Below, piece by piece: positions 8,864 to 17,700 of a DNA stretch of 48,373 nt; within the stretch, counting starts at the first letter, position 1; every line of letters begins with the position of its first letter. This DNA comes from CAZJRB01 sp964547995 (GTDB taxonomy: Bacteria; Planctomycetota; Planctomycetia; Pirellulales; Thermoguttaceae). The DNA lies in NCBI GenBank assembly GCA_964547995.1, contig CAZJRB010000050.1, positions 1 to 48,373 on the forward strand. The letters run 5' to 3'. The notes beneath the pieces are model-generated. The model was not told where the DNA came from and did no database searches. It worked only from the letters and a program-made list of their open reading frames with translations. Both the position numbers and the translations under genes were made by a program.

Positions 8864-9559
8864 ATGAAAACTGTAGCAACTTGGATGGCCGTTTTAGTAT
8901 TGGCCGGGGGCCCTATTGTACCCGGCGTCTATGCCCAAAAAGGAATGGGAGAATCGACCGGTATCGCAAGGAAGGCCGTCAAGCCGGAAGCGGTCTCCCT
9001 GTCGGGAAAGGTGACGGGGGTGAAGACGGGGCCCTGCGAGAAGACGACGGGGAGAGCCAACGTCGGAACCCACTTTCTGCTGAAGACGCGAAAAGGGGAA
9101 AAACTGAACATTCACCTCGGGCCGGCGGACGTGGTCGAGCACATCGCCGATCGATTGTCCATCGGGAAGAAGGTGACTGTCAACGCCTTCCGCACGGCGA
9201 AAATGCCGGAGAACCACTATGTGGCCCGGTCGCTGGCGATTGACGGCGATTCGATCCGGCTCCGCGATGAGGGCTTGCGGCCTTTCTGGGCCTGGGGCGG
9301 CAATTCGCGCGGCCGTGGTGGACAGATGGGGCCAAGCAAGGGACAAAGTCCGGGCTACGGCCGGGGACGCCAGGGTGCAGGACCCGGTTGGGGACGGGGC
9401 CCGGCTTCCGGCAGAGATTGTTGCCCGCGCCTCGGGCCGGGTTGCGGACGGGGGAACGGTCGCGGACAAGGCGGCGGATACGGCCGGGGGCCGTGGTTCA
9501 TCGATCAAGATGAGGACGGTATCTGCGATCATTTCGAGAGAGCGTTTCAGAGAGATTGA
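8864..9559 (+). CDS. Secreted protein with small beta domain, Gly/Arg-rich segment and Ca-binding-like C terminus
   Basis: Exported protein of 231 residues. The start at 8864 follows GGAGGACCAAAGCG, and a signal peptide ends near VYAQ. Residues about 45-140 form a beta-rich domain (SLSGKVTGVKTG, THFLLKTRKGEKLNIHLGPA, LRDEGLRPFWAW) resembling small secreted domains that I recall beside respiratory or metal-stress genes in other bacteria; I cannot name the family with certainty. A stretch rich in Gly and Arg follows. The end, FIDQDEDGICDHFERAF, resembles an EF-hand/dockerin calcium loop. Its place ahead of a kinase and a sigma54 regulator mirrors ZraP in ZraPSR, though the sequence is not ZraP. 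Confidence 0.82.
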   Translation: MKTVATWMAVLVLAGGPIVPGVYAQKGMGESTGIARKAVKPEAVSLSGKVTGVKTGPCEKTTGRANVGTHFLLKTRKGEKLNIHLGPADVVEHIADRLSIGKKVTVNAFRTAKMPENHYVARSLAIDGDSIRLRDEGLRPFWAWGGNSRGRGGQMGPSKGQSPGYGRGRQGAGPGWGRGPASGRDCCPRLGPGCGRGNGRGQGGGYGRGPWFIDQDEDGICDHFERAFQRD

Positions 9560-9615
9560 CAAGCCCGGGAAAGACCGTTAGCTTGGCGGCATTGACCGCA
9601 TGAGAAACCCTGCCG

Positions 9616-10896
9616 ATGCGATGGCAAACCTGGACAACTGTCGCTGTTGTGTTGCTGGCGTTGTCTGCCTTGGCCTGGTGGCAACACCGCGAGTATTGCC
9701 ATGAATGCGAACTGGCCCGCGAAACGCTTCACCGCCAGGCCCATTCGGTGATGAACGCCTTGGTGGGCGGAATCCGGGCCCACCGCCGGCGAGGGTATTT
9801 CTTTGCGGCCCAACTCCAAGGGTCGCTGGATGAGCTTGTCAAATCGCAAGACATCCTGGCCGTCGCCGTCGTCTCCGGCGACGGTCGGTTGATGCTGTCG
9901 GCCGGCAAGACCGAGATGCTCGGTAGCCGGTCTCCGATCGTCGGGGGTGATTTCTGGGATGCCGCGGGATTCCGGCTCGTCGAACCGCTTGACTTGCCGC
10001 CCGCTCCCGGCGGACTTCACCACAGCGGCGGCGGCGAAGGTCCCTTTTCGGGCGGGGGAGAGTTTGCGGTCATTCTGATGCTGGATCGTTCCCAAGTCGA
10101 CGCTCGTTGCCGCCACGCGGTCTGGCTGCGCGGTTCCCTCGTTGTCGCCGGAGCCGTCGTGTTGCTGTGCGCAACCCTGGCATGGCGTATCACGATCCGG
10201 TCGGCGGGCCGTGCCCGGGCCCTCGAGATGGAAGCCCTGCACCTGCGCGACTTGAGTCGGGCCGCCGCCGGATTGGCCCACGAAACCCGCAACCCGTTGG
10301 GGCTGATCCGCGGGTGGACCCAACAATTGGCACAATCCGACCGGCAATCCCGAGAGCAACAAGAACAAGCACAGGCAATTGTCGAGGAGTGCGATCGGGT
10401 AACCGCGCGGATCAACCAGTTTCTTGCCTTTGCCAGACCGTGCAAACCCGAACTCGAACCGGTCAACATTAAGAAAATGGCCGACGAACTGGCCCTCCTG
10501 CTGGAGCCCGACTTGAACGCGAACAACATCACGTTCAGCCGCACGGCCCTATTACCGGACGAGATCGTCCGGGCAGACCGCGAGATGTTTCGCCAGGCAC
10601 TGTTCAACCTCGTCCAGAACGCGGTTCAGGCTTCGCCCGAGGGACAAACGGTTGAAATTTTCGTGCGGGGGGGACAAGATGGCGGCAGGCGGATCGAGGT
10701 CGCGGACCACGGTCCGGGAGTCTCCCCCGAGGCGGTCGGGTCGTTGTTTGCGCCCTACTTCACGACCCGGCCGGACGGCACGGGCCTGGGGCTGGCTATT
10801 GTCCGCCATATCGCAAGTGCCCACGGCTGGGAGGCCGGCTACGCGCCGCGCCCCGGCGGAGGTTCCTTATTTTGGCTGGATCGAATCCATGTCTGA
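9616..10896 (+). CDS. Sensor histidine kinase (NtrB/ZraS-like) with periplasmic Cys-His motif
   Basis: Membrane kinase of 426 residues that should phosphorylate the sigma54 regulator directly downstream; the two genes overlap by 8 bases. TM1 is about 6-22 and TM2 about 173-195. Immediately after TM1 lies HREYCHECE (His24, Cys28, His29, Cys31), a possible metal or thiol-redox site. The periplasmic region also contains GGLHHSGGG. His222 sits in GLAHETRNPLGLIRGW, followed by N-box NLVQNAVQASPEG and ATPase motifs DHGPGVSPEA and GTGLGLAIVRHIA. ATG 9616 has only a weak ribosome-binding site. Confidence 0.92.
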   Translation: MRWQTWTTVAVVLLALSALAWWQHREYCHECELARETLHRQAHSVMNALVGGIRAHRRRGYFFAAQLQGSLDELVKSQDILAVAVVSGDGRLMLSAGKTEMLGSRSPIVGGDFWDAAGFRLVEPLDLPPAPGGLHHSGGGEGPFSGGGEFAVILMLDRSQVDARCRHAVWLRGSLVVAGAVVLLCATLAWRITIRSAGRARALEMEALHLRDLSRAAAGLAHETRNPLGLIRGWTQQLAQSDRQSREQQEQAQAIVEECDRVTARINQFLAFARPCKPELEPVNIKKMADELALLLEPDLNANNITFSRTALLPDEIVRADREMFRQALFNLVQNAVQASPEGQTVEIFVRGGQDGGRRIEVADHGPGVSPEAVGSLFAPYFTTRPDGTGLGLAIVRHIASAHGWEAGYAPRPGGGSLFWLDRIHV

Positions 10897-12226
10897 ACGC
10901 CGACGCACAATCCTGGTGGTAGACGACGAACCCGCGCAACGCAGGTTGCTTTGCGGATTCGTCGATTCGCTCGGCTTCACCGCGACGGAAGCATCCTCGG
11001 CCGAGGACGCGCTGGCGTCGATCCGCCGCAGCCCGCCCGACATGGTCCTCCTCGATGTTCGGCTACCCGGCGCCAGCGGCATCGAGGCGTTGGGGGAAAT
11101 CCGCAAGATGGCAGGTGAATTGCCGGTGCTGCTGATCACCGCCTACGCCGACCTGCGTCAAGCGGTGGCCGCGATGAAGAGCGGTGCCGACGACTATCTC
11201 TCAAAACCGATCGACCTCGACGAATTGGAGGTGGCGGTTGCCGAGGCGTTGGGAATGCCGGAAGGCCGGGCGGTACACGGCGCAAAAGCCGTTCCGGAAC
11301 TGCCTCCCGGCTTCGTCTGCGAAAGCCCGACCATGCGGCACGTCATCGAAACGGCAGCCGTGGTGGCCGCCTCAAACGCCCCGGTCCTCATTACCGGCGA
11401 AAGCGGCGCCGGCAAGGAAGTCGTTGCCCAACTGATCCACCGGTGGAGTCCCCGCGCAGCCGGGCCGATGGTTACCGCAAACTGTGCCGGTTTGCCCGAG
11501 TCGCTCATCGAAAGCGAACTGTTCGGCCACACGAAGGGGGCCTTTACCGGGGCCAACTCCGCCCGGCAGGGTTTCTTCCGCGCGGCCGACGGAGGAACGC
11601 TCTTTCTCGATGAAATCGCCGAAATGCCGATGCACTTGCAGCCGAAGCTGCTGCGAGCGCTGGAATCCGGGCAAATCACACCGGTCGGCAGCGAAACTCC
11701 CGTGGAGATCGACACCCGGTTGATCGTGGCGACCAATCGCGATCTGAGCAAAGCCATCGCCGAAGGTGAATTCCGCGAGGACCTTTACTATCGGATCAAC
11801 GTAATCGAACTGGTTGTCCCGCCGCTCGTCGAACGCCACGGCGACATCCTGCCGCTGGCCCGGCAGTTCGCCGTCGAGTTCGCCGGTGCGCCGGTGCGGC
11901 TGTCGCCGCAAGCGATGCAGTGCTTTCTGGCGCATCCCTGGCCGGGCAACGTCCGTGAACTCCGCAATGCCGTCCAGCGGGCGTGTCTGCTCTGCCGCGG
12001 CGACGTTATCCTGCCGGAACATCTCCCACCGAAAATCGCCTCGCTGGCCGGTGATGCCGATTCCCGGCGAGCCGGCGCCGGACGCCTGCCGCAAGTCGAA
12101 CGAGCCACCATCCTCGCCACGCTCGAAGAATGCGGCGGCAACCGCACGCACGCCGCCAAAAAACTCGGCATCAGCCGGCGGGCACTCATCTACAAACTCC
12201 GAGTTATCGAAGCCGGGGCGGAATAG
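10889..12226 (+). CDS. Sigma54-dependent response regulator (NtrC/ZraR family)
   Basis: Transcription activator of 445 residues. The receiver domain (about 1-120) has Asp56 in VLLDVRLPG. The AAA+ domain (about 150-385) has Walker A GESGAGKE, the sigma54-contact loop GAFTGA, Walker B LFLDEIAEMP and the arginine-finger region REDLYYRINVIEL. A Fis-type helix-turn-helix ends the protein (NRTHAAKKLGISRRALIYKL). The start at ATG 10889 overlaps the kinase end; a longer in-frame reading from 10652 lies inside the kinase gene and is rejected. Intact GAFTGA implies real sigma54 activation, and two matching promoters are present at 8634 and 12418. Confidence 0.95.
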   Translation: MSERRRTILVVDDEPAQRRLLCGFVDSLGFTATEASSAEDALASIRRSPPDMVLLDVRLPGASGIEALGEIRKMAGELPVLLITAYADLRQAVAAMKSGADDYLSKPIDLDELEVAVAEALGMPEGRAVHGAKAVPELPPGFVCESPTMRHVIETAAVVAASNAPVLITGESGAGKEVVAQLIHRWSPRAAGPMVTANCAGLPESLIESELFGHTKGAFTGANSARQGFFRAADGGTLFLDEIAEMPMHLQPKLLRALESGQITPVGSETPVEIDTRLIVATNRDLSKAIAEGEFREDLYYRINVIELVVPPLVERHGDILPLARQFAVEFAGAPVRLSPQAMQCFLAHPWPGNVRELRNAVQRACLLCRGDVILPEHLPPKIASLAGDADSRRAGAGRLPQVERATILATLEECGGNRTHAAKKLGISRRALIYKLRVIEAGAE

Positions 12227-12245
12227 GGGGCGACTCACAAATGGC

Positions 12246-12382
12246 TTGAGGGTGTCCGGGAATTGCAGACAGAAATCACTGTAGGGAACGGCCTCTGTGC
12301 CGTTCCGTTTGGGCAACGATCCATCTGCGGAACGCCACAGAGGGCGTTCCCTACAGGGGCGAATTCCCGGACGGCCTCAAAT
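12246..12382. repeat. 137-bp palindromic repeat, copy A
   Basis: Outer arms TTGAGG...TCCGGGAATT and AATTCCCGGA...CCTCAA enclose an inner inverted repeat, 12281-12306 with 12329-12354. Each inner arm is itself a hairpin: left GGAACGGC/GCCGTTCC, right GGAACGCC/GGCGTTCC, both with 6-base loops. Near-identical copy B is at 26882-27018. Directly after it, AATAACTTTGGTGTTCGGCCGTAGCTAC (12382-12409, split here only for reading) matches part of the 37116-37226 element, so fragments of two repeat types abut. Confidence 0.9.
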
Positions 12383-12417
12383 AACTTTGGTGTTCGGCCG
12401 TAGCTACACCGGCTCCT

Positions 12418-12433
12418 TGGCACGGTAGTTGCT
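12418..12433 (+). promoter_or_regulatory. Candidate sigma54 promoter (-24/-12) of the TPR-polyferredoxin operon
   Basis: TGGCACGGTAGTTGCT is a full match to the sigma54 consensus TGGCACG-N4-TTGCW, with GG and GC 10 bases apart. It lies about 255 bases upstream of the gene at 12689 and just beyond a palindromic repeat. The activator gene ends only about 190 bases upstream. No other promoter is evident in the gap. Confidence 0.72.
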
Positions 12434-12688
12434 AAATGCTCTCCTGTGACGCTGGTGCGCGAAGAGCAGCCGGCCGTTCCTGCACGGTACATACGAGCAG
12501 ATTGCCGAAAGTATACGTCGGAACAGAAACGAAACCGGTTGTGCAACAATGTTCCAGTTGCCGCGCTTGCGGTATGCACTTCTTGCACAGCGCTCCGGGT
12601 TGGATGGCGGGGCCGCCGAGGAGGGGGTAAACCGGTCCGATCCCCCACGAGCATGAAGAAATTGATTTCCACATTTAAGGAGAGAGCC
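12434..12688 (+). other. Long leader region of the TPR-polyferredoxin operon
   Basis: No gene is supported. The leader contains GTTGTGCAACAATG near 12538, partly resembling GTGTGCAACTATTG near 8814 in the other sigma54 leader. An in-frame upstream extension of the next gene exists but lacks a ribosome-binding site and has unlikely composition. Confidence 0.45.
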
Positions 12689-13537
12689 ATGAAGAGTAAC
12701 GGAATCTGGATGGGCGTTTTTGTTGTTGCCGTTGTTGCCTTTGCGGCGACGGTCCGCGGCGAACCGGGCGCCAAGGTGTTTGCCGACGGCAAAGCGTTGT
12801 TGGCCAAGGGTGATTTCAAGGGCGCAATGGCCGCCTTTGCCGATGCGGCGAGAGCCGACTCATCGAACCGGCAATACGTTTCGCAGTACGCCATGGTCCG
12901 CCAGATCGTACAACTGCGGAAACGCCTGAAGACGGAAACGGATCCGCGGCGCTGGCACTACACGGCTGATGCGTTGCGTTCGTTCTACGTGCGGGAAAAG
13001 ATCTATCCCGAAGCGCTGGCTATCGACAAAAAGGTCTATGCGAAATGGCAGGACGCGCCGTCCGCCGTGAGACTGGCTGAAACGCTGCTGGCGATGGACC
13101 GAAACGCCGAGGCGGCAGAAGTCCTCTCGCAGATCGATCCGGACAAGGCGACCGGTGCAACGAATGCGCTGCTGGGTGTTGCCTTGGCTCGCGACGGCAA
13201 AGTCGATCGTGCCAAGGTGATTGCCCGCCGTGTCTCGTTGCACGAGAACGCCGGCCCCGGCATGGCCTACTCGGCTGCCCGGCTCTATGCCGCGACCGGC
13301 GATACGGACAAGGCGCTTCGCTCGTTGGCTCGGTGTTTCGAGGCAATCCCGCCGAGTCTCCTCGACGGGTTCAAGGCCCACGCGAAGCTGTGCCCCGACT
13401 TCGCCGATCTGGCCTCGACCGCCGAATTCGCCAGGGTCCTGCAAACGAAATCGAAGGTGGCCGAATCGAAGTGCAGCGGCGGCAGCAAGTGTGCCGGTTG
13501 CCCGATGCGGGGAAAATGCAGCAGCGGACGCAAGTAA
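12689..13537 (+). CDS. Secreted tetratricopeptide-like protein with C-terminal four-cysteine motif
   Basis: Exported helical-repeat protein of 282 residues. The start is fixed by AAGGAGAGAGCC before ATG 12689 and by a signal peptide (about 1-24, VVAFAATVRG). Degenerate TPR-like helices follow (KALLAKGDFKGAMAAFADAA, ALAIDKKVYAKWQ, AEAAEVLSQIDPD, AARLYAATGDTDKALRSLAR). The C terminus has the symmetric motif C-x5-C-x2-C-x5-C (KCSGGSKCAGCPMRGKC), likely metal or Fe-S binding. It is 21 bases upstream of the polyferredoxin gene and so co-transcribed; it may assemble or sense that protein's cofactors, which is inference. Confidence 0.85.
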   Translation: MKSNGIWMGVFVVAVVAFAATVRGEPGAKVFADGKALLAKGDFKGAMAAFADAARADSSNRQYVSQYAMVRQIVQLRKRLKTETDPRRWHYTADALRSFYVREKIYPEALAIDKKVYAKWQDAPSAVRLAETLLAMDRNAEAAEVLSQIDPDKATGATNALLGVALARDGKVDRAKVIARRVSLHENAGPGMAYSAARLYAATGDTDKALRSLARCFEAIPPSLLDGFKAHAKLCPDFADLASTAEFARVLQTKSKVAESKCSGGSKCAGCPMRGKCSSGRK

Positions 13538-13558
13538 GAACCTCTGCACGTGGAAATC

Positions 13559-14764
13559 ATGAAAAGGACCAGGAGGATCGTCCAGGGCGGCTTCTTGGCG
13601 CTCACGCTGTTAGGCGTCTTTGTCTTCGGGGCGAATTGCGAACGCTGGTGCCCGTTCGGCGGCGTTGAGGCAATCTACGAGTACGCCACCCGCGGCACCA
13701 TGCTCTGTTCGCTCGGCGTCTCGAATTTCTATATCCTCGGCGGCGTCGTGCTGATGACCTTTCTCCTGCGCAGGGCGTTCTGCGGATATGTCTGTCCGAT
13801 CGGGACCATTTCCGAGTGGCTCGGCGCCGCCGCCGCAAGGCTTGGCGTGAAACCCCTTCGCGCCGGACCGAAAGTCGACCGCGGTTTGGCGCTGCTGAAG
13901 TATGCGGTCCTCGGCGTTATCCTTGTCCTAACGTGGCGCGCCGGCGAGTTGATCTTCCGCGGCTTCGATCCGTGCTATGCCCTGATCAGCCGCCACGGAA
14001 CGGATATCACCGTCTGGGCCTACGTGGTGCTGGGGGTCATCGTCGTCGCATCTCTGCTTGTGATGATGCCTTTCTGCCGGTGGTTTTGCCCGCTCGCGGC
14101 CGTGCTCAATCCGATATCCCGATTCGGACTGACCTGCGTGCGGCGGGATGCGGATACGTGTATCGACTGTGGAAAGTGTTCGAGGGCCTGCCCGACGGCG
14201 ATTCCGGTCGATCGGCTTGAAGAGGTCAAGGCCGCGAGATGTCTTGCGTGCCTGAACTGCCTGGAGGCGTGTCCCGTCGGGAAACCCAGTCCCCTGACTT
14301 GGGGTCCGGCAAAGCCGGTCGGCGGGCGCTGGCCGCAGGCGGCGCTGGTGGCCTTGTTGCTGTTGTGCGTGGCCGGCGTCGTCGGGGCATCCTGTCTCTG
14401 TCCGTTTCCGTCGTTCGTCAAAATCCACGGCGAACCGCCGGATCGTGTGGCAAGCGTCCGGTTGAAGCTCGACAACCTCGCCTGTCGCGGCCGTGCGAAC
14501 CTCTTGTTCTTTTTCCTCGAGCGCGACGACATGTACGAGATCCCCGGCTATTTTCGGCTCGAGGCATGGCCCGGTCCCGGCAAGGCCGACATCCGCGTTA
14601 TTTATGATCCGGCCGAGACCGGCGAGATGCCGATCAAGCAGGCAATCACCGAACCCTACTTCGATCCGGGATACGGCTGGCGCGAATCCCCTTTTTCGAT
14701 CGAGGGCTATGACGTGCTCGGGGCGGACATGTCCGGGGATGCGTCACTGCCGCCCGACCTCTGA
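13559..14764 (+). CDS. Membrane polyferredoxin (NapH/CcoG-like) with C-terminal HMA-like domain
   Basis: Membrane electron-transfer protein of 401 residues. It has about five helices, the membrane-linked pairs C75-x3-C79P and C173-x3-C177P, and two complete 4Fe-4S ferredoxin motifs (C201/C204/C207/C211 and C228/C231/C234/C238). After the last helix (about 261-280), an outside domain of about 115 residues follows the heavy-metal-associated beta-alpha-beta pattern (LDNLACRGRANLLFFFLERD, ADIRVIYDPAE, MPIKQAITEP), but the usual CxxC is reduced to Cys309-x-x-Arg. A GTG three codons upstream (13550) is an alternative start. The 3' end overlaps the convergent RND gene by 58 bases. Family members feed or take electrons in nitrate, nitrous-oxide or cytochrome-oxidase maturation pathways. 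Confidence 0.9.
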   Translation: MKRTRRIVQGGFLALTLLGVFVFGANCERWCPFGGVEAIYEYATRGTMLCSLGVSNFYILGGVVLMTFLLRRAFCGYVCPIGTISEWLGAAAARLGVKPLRAGPKVDRGLALLKYAVLGVILVLTWRAGELIFRGFDPCYALISRHGTDITVWAYVVLGVIVVASLLVMMPFCRWFCPLAAVLNPISRFGLTCVRRDADTCIDCGKCSRACPTAIPVDRLEEVKAARCLACLNCLEACPVGKPSPLTWGPAKPVGGRWPQAALVALLLLCVAGVVGASCLCPFPSFVKIHGEPPDRVASVRLKLDNLACRGRANLLFFFLERDDMYEIPGYFRLEAWPGPGKADIRVIYDPAETGEMPIKQAITEPYFDPGYGWRESPFSIEGYDVLGADMSGDASLPPDL

Positions 14765-17700
14765 CCACCATTTAGCGATTGCTTGGAGTTCCCGACGGTC
14801 CCTTGCACTCGATTTCCCGGCAGCCAGTCGCTCGTTCGCCGCACGACGACGTAGAGCACGGGCACCAGGAAAACCCCGAAGAAGGTTGCGGCGAGCATGC
14901 CGCCGAACACGGCGGTTCCCAGGGCCTTGCGGCTTTCGGCCCCGGCGCCGGAGGCGATCACCAGCGGGATGATGCCCAGGATGAACGAAAACGCGGTCAT
15001 CAGGATGGGTCGAAACCGCAACCGCGACGCCTCGACCGCTGCGTCGACCGGCGATTTCCCCTGTTCGCTTTGCTGTTTGGCGAACTCGACAATCAGGATG
15101 GCATTCTTGCTCGACAACGCAATGAGCAGGACGAGCCCGATTTGCGTATAGACGTTGACATCCATGCCCCGGAACCACACGCCGACTAGCGCCCCGAGCA
15201 TTGCCAGCGGGACCGAGAGAATCACCGCCAGGGGAATCGAATAGCTCTCATATTGCGCGGCGAGGAAGAGATAGGCGAAGATCAAAGCCAGCGAGAAGAT
15301 GATCGGGGCAAGGTTCCCGGCCTTGATTTCCTGATAGGTCATTCCGGTCCAGTCGTACCCCATCGACTGCGGAAGTTTGTCTTCGCAAATTCTCTCCATC
15401 TCCTTGACGGCCTGGCCGGAGCTGACGCCGGTGGCGGGCATGCCGTTGACCGTTGCGGCCGCGTAGAGTTGGTAGTGGTCGATCTTCTGCGGTCCGACGC
15501 TATCCAGAACGGTGACCACGGAGGTGAGCGGGATCATCTTGCCCTTGTCGTTGCGCACTTTCAACAGGGCAATGTCCTCGACTTGATTGCGGAACGGTTG
15601 GTCGGCCTGCACCATCACCTTGTAGATCCGGCCGAACTTATTGAAGTCGTTGACGTAGACCGAACCGAGGTTTGCCTGCAGCGCATGGAAGACCTCGTCC
15701 TGCGGGACACCGTGCTTTTTGACTTTCGTGCGGTCGATCTTGACGAAAAGCTGGGGGACGGAGGCGCGGATCCGCGTGGTCACGTCGGTCAGCAACGGGT
15801 CGGCATTGGCTTCTTGCACGACGTCGTTGGCAATCTCCTGGAGCCCTCCCGGGCCGACACTCTGCCGACTGGGTTCTTCCTTGTCGTCGCTTGCCGGGGT
15901 TTCGGCGACTTTCTCCCACGCCTCGGTGATCTTCGTGGCGTCCTGGCCGCCCACGCGGTCCTGCAGTTTCAACTCGAACCCGCCGGCCATGCCGATTCCC
16001 TGGATCGGCGGCGGCGGAAACGCAAATACGATCGCTTCTTGGACATCCTGGAACTCCCGGTTCAAGGCCGCCACGATGTGGCCGACGTGCTCTTCCCGCG
16101 ACGTGCGCTCGTCCCACGGTTTCAAGGTAACAAGAAGGCTGCCCATGTTCGACGACACGTTGGCGTCCAGCAGCGAGTAGCCGGAGAAGCTGATCGAGTC
16201 CTTGGCGCCCGGCATCTTCATGCTGGTCTCCTCGACTCGCTTGACGACGGCTTCGGTGCGCTCGCGCGACGCGGCGTCGGGTAGTTGAATATTGACTATG
16301 AAGTAGCCCTGGTCTTCATTGGGAATGAAGCCGGTCGGCATCTTCGTGAACCCGAAGCCGGTTGCCACGAGCAAGCCGACGAACAGAAGCATGATGATCC
16401 CGAGTCGCCGTACCAGGACGTTGACAATCACCATATACCCGTTGGTGGAATGCTCGAATCCCCAGTTGAAGCCGCGGAAGAACCACCCGTGTGCCGGCGT
16501 CGGCTTCCTGAGAAAATGCACTATCGTCAACAGCACGCCGAGGACGATGCCGGCCAGCAGGAACGTATGCTCGATGCCGAGAAATCCAAGCGGCGACGTC
16601 CCTTTTGTATCGAGCCAAAGGCCGATCAGCGCCGGGCCGCAAAGCTTCAACAGGAACATCATGACGCGTTCCAGCTTGACCATGGACGGCTGCAGCAGCA
16701 GGCCACACATCGCCGGGCTGAGCGTCAGTGCGTTGAGGGACGAGAGGCACGTTGCCGCCGAGATCGTCAGGGCAAATTGCCGGTAGAGTTGGCCCGTAAT
16801 GCCGGGAAAGAACGCCGTCGGCAGGAAAACGGCCAGCAACACGAGCGTCGTGGCGATCACCGGGCCGGTCACTTCCTCCATCGCCTTGGCCGTCGCTTCT
16901 TTGGAAGGGAGCCCCTCGTTTTCCATGAGGCGAACGGTGTTTTCGACCACCACGATTGCGTCGTCCACGACAATTCCGATGACCAGGACCAGTCCGAACA
17001 GCGACAAGGTGTTGATCGAGAATCCCAACGCCATCATGACGCCCAACGTACCGATGAGAGAAACCGGGATCGTCAAGGCGGGGATGAGCGTCGTGCGGAG
17101 ATCCTGGAGGAAGATGTAGACCGACAAGACCACCAGCACGACCGCGATGAAAAGCGTTTCGACGACCTCGCGGATCGATGCCTTGACGAAATCCGTGAAG
17201 TCGTAAACGACGTCGCAATCAAGTCCCTCCGGGAAATCCTCGGCCAATCCTCCTTTCCCGTCCTTGCCGTAGACGGCCTTGCGGACGCCGTCCGCCACGT
17301 TCAGCGCATTGGCGCCGGGGAGCTGGTAGACCATGATCGTGGCGCAAGGCTTGCCGTTGAGTTGGGAGAACCAGTTATAGCTCTCGGCGCCGAGTTCGAT
17401 TCTCGCAACGTCCTTCAGCCGGACGATTTGCCCGTCGGCGCCCGTCTTGACGATAATGTCTTCAAACTGCTCCTCGTTGGCCAAACGGCCGGTCGTTGTT
17501 ATCGTGTATTGGAAGTTCTGGCCGGGGGGCGTTGGCGGTTGACCGATCTGTCCCGCCGCAACCTGGACGTTCTGCTCGCGGATTGCGCCGAGAATGTCGC
17601 TGGTGGTCAGGCCGCGGGCCGCCAGCTTGTTCGGATCGAGCCAGATGCGCATCCCGTACTCGGACGTCCCGAAGACGCTCACGTCGCCAACGCCGGGCAC

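Noticed and set aside
10652..10888. N-terminal extension of the sigma54 regulator
   Set aside because: It lies in another frame inside the kinase ATPase domain; the receiver domain begins naturally at ATG 10889.
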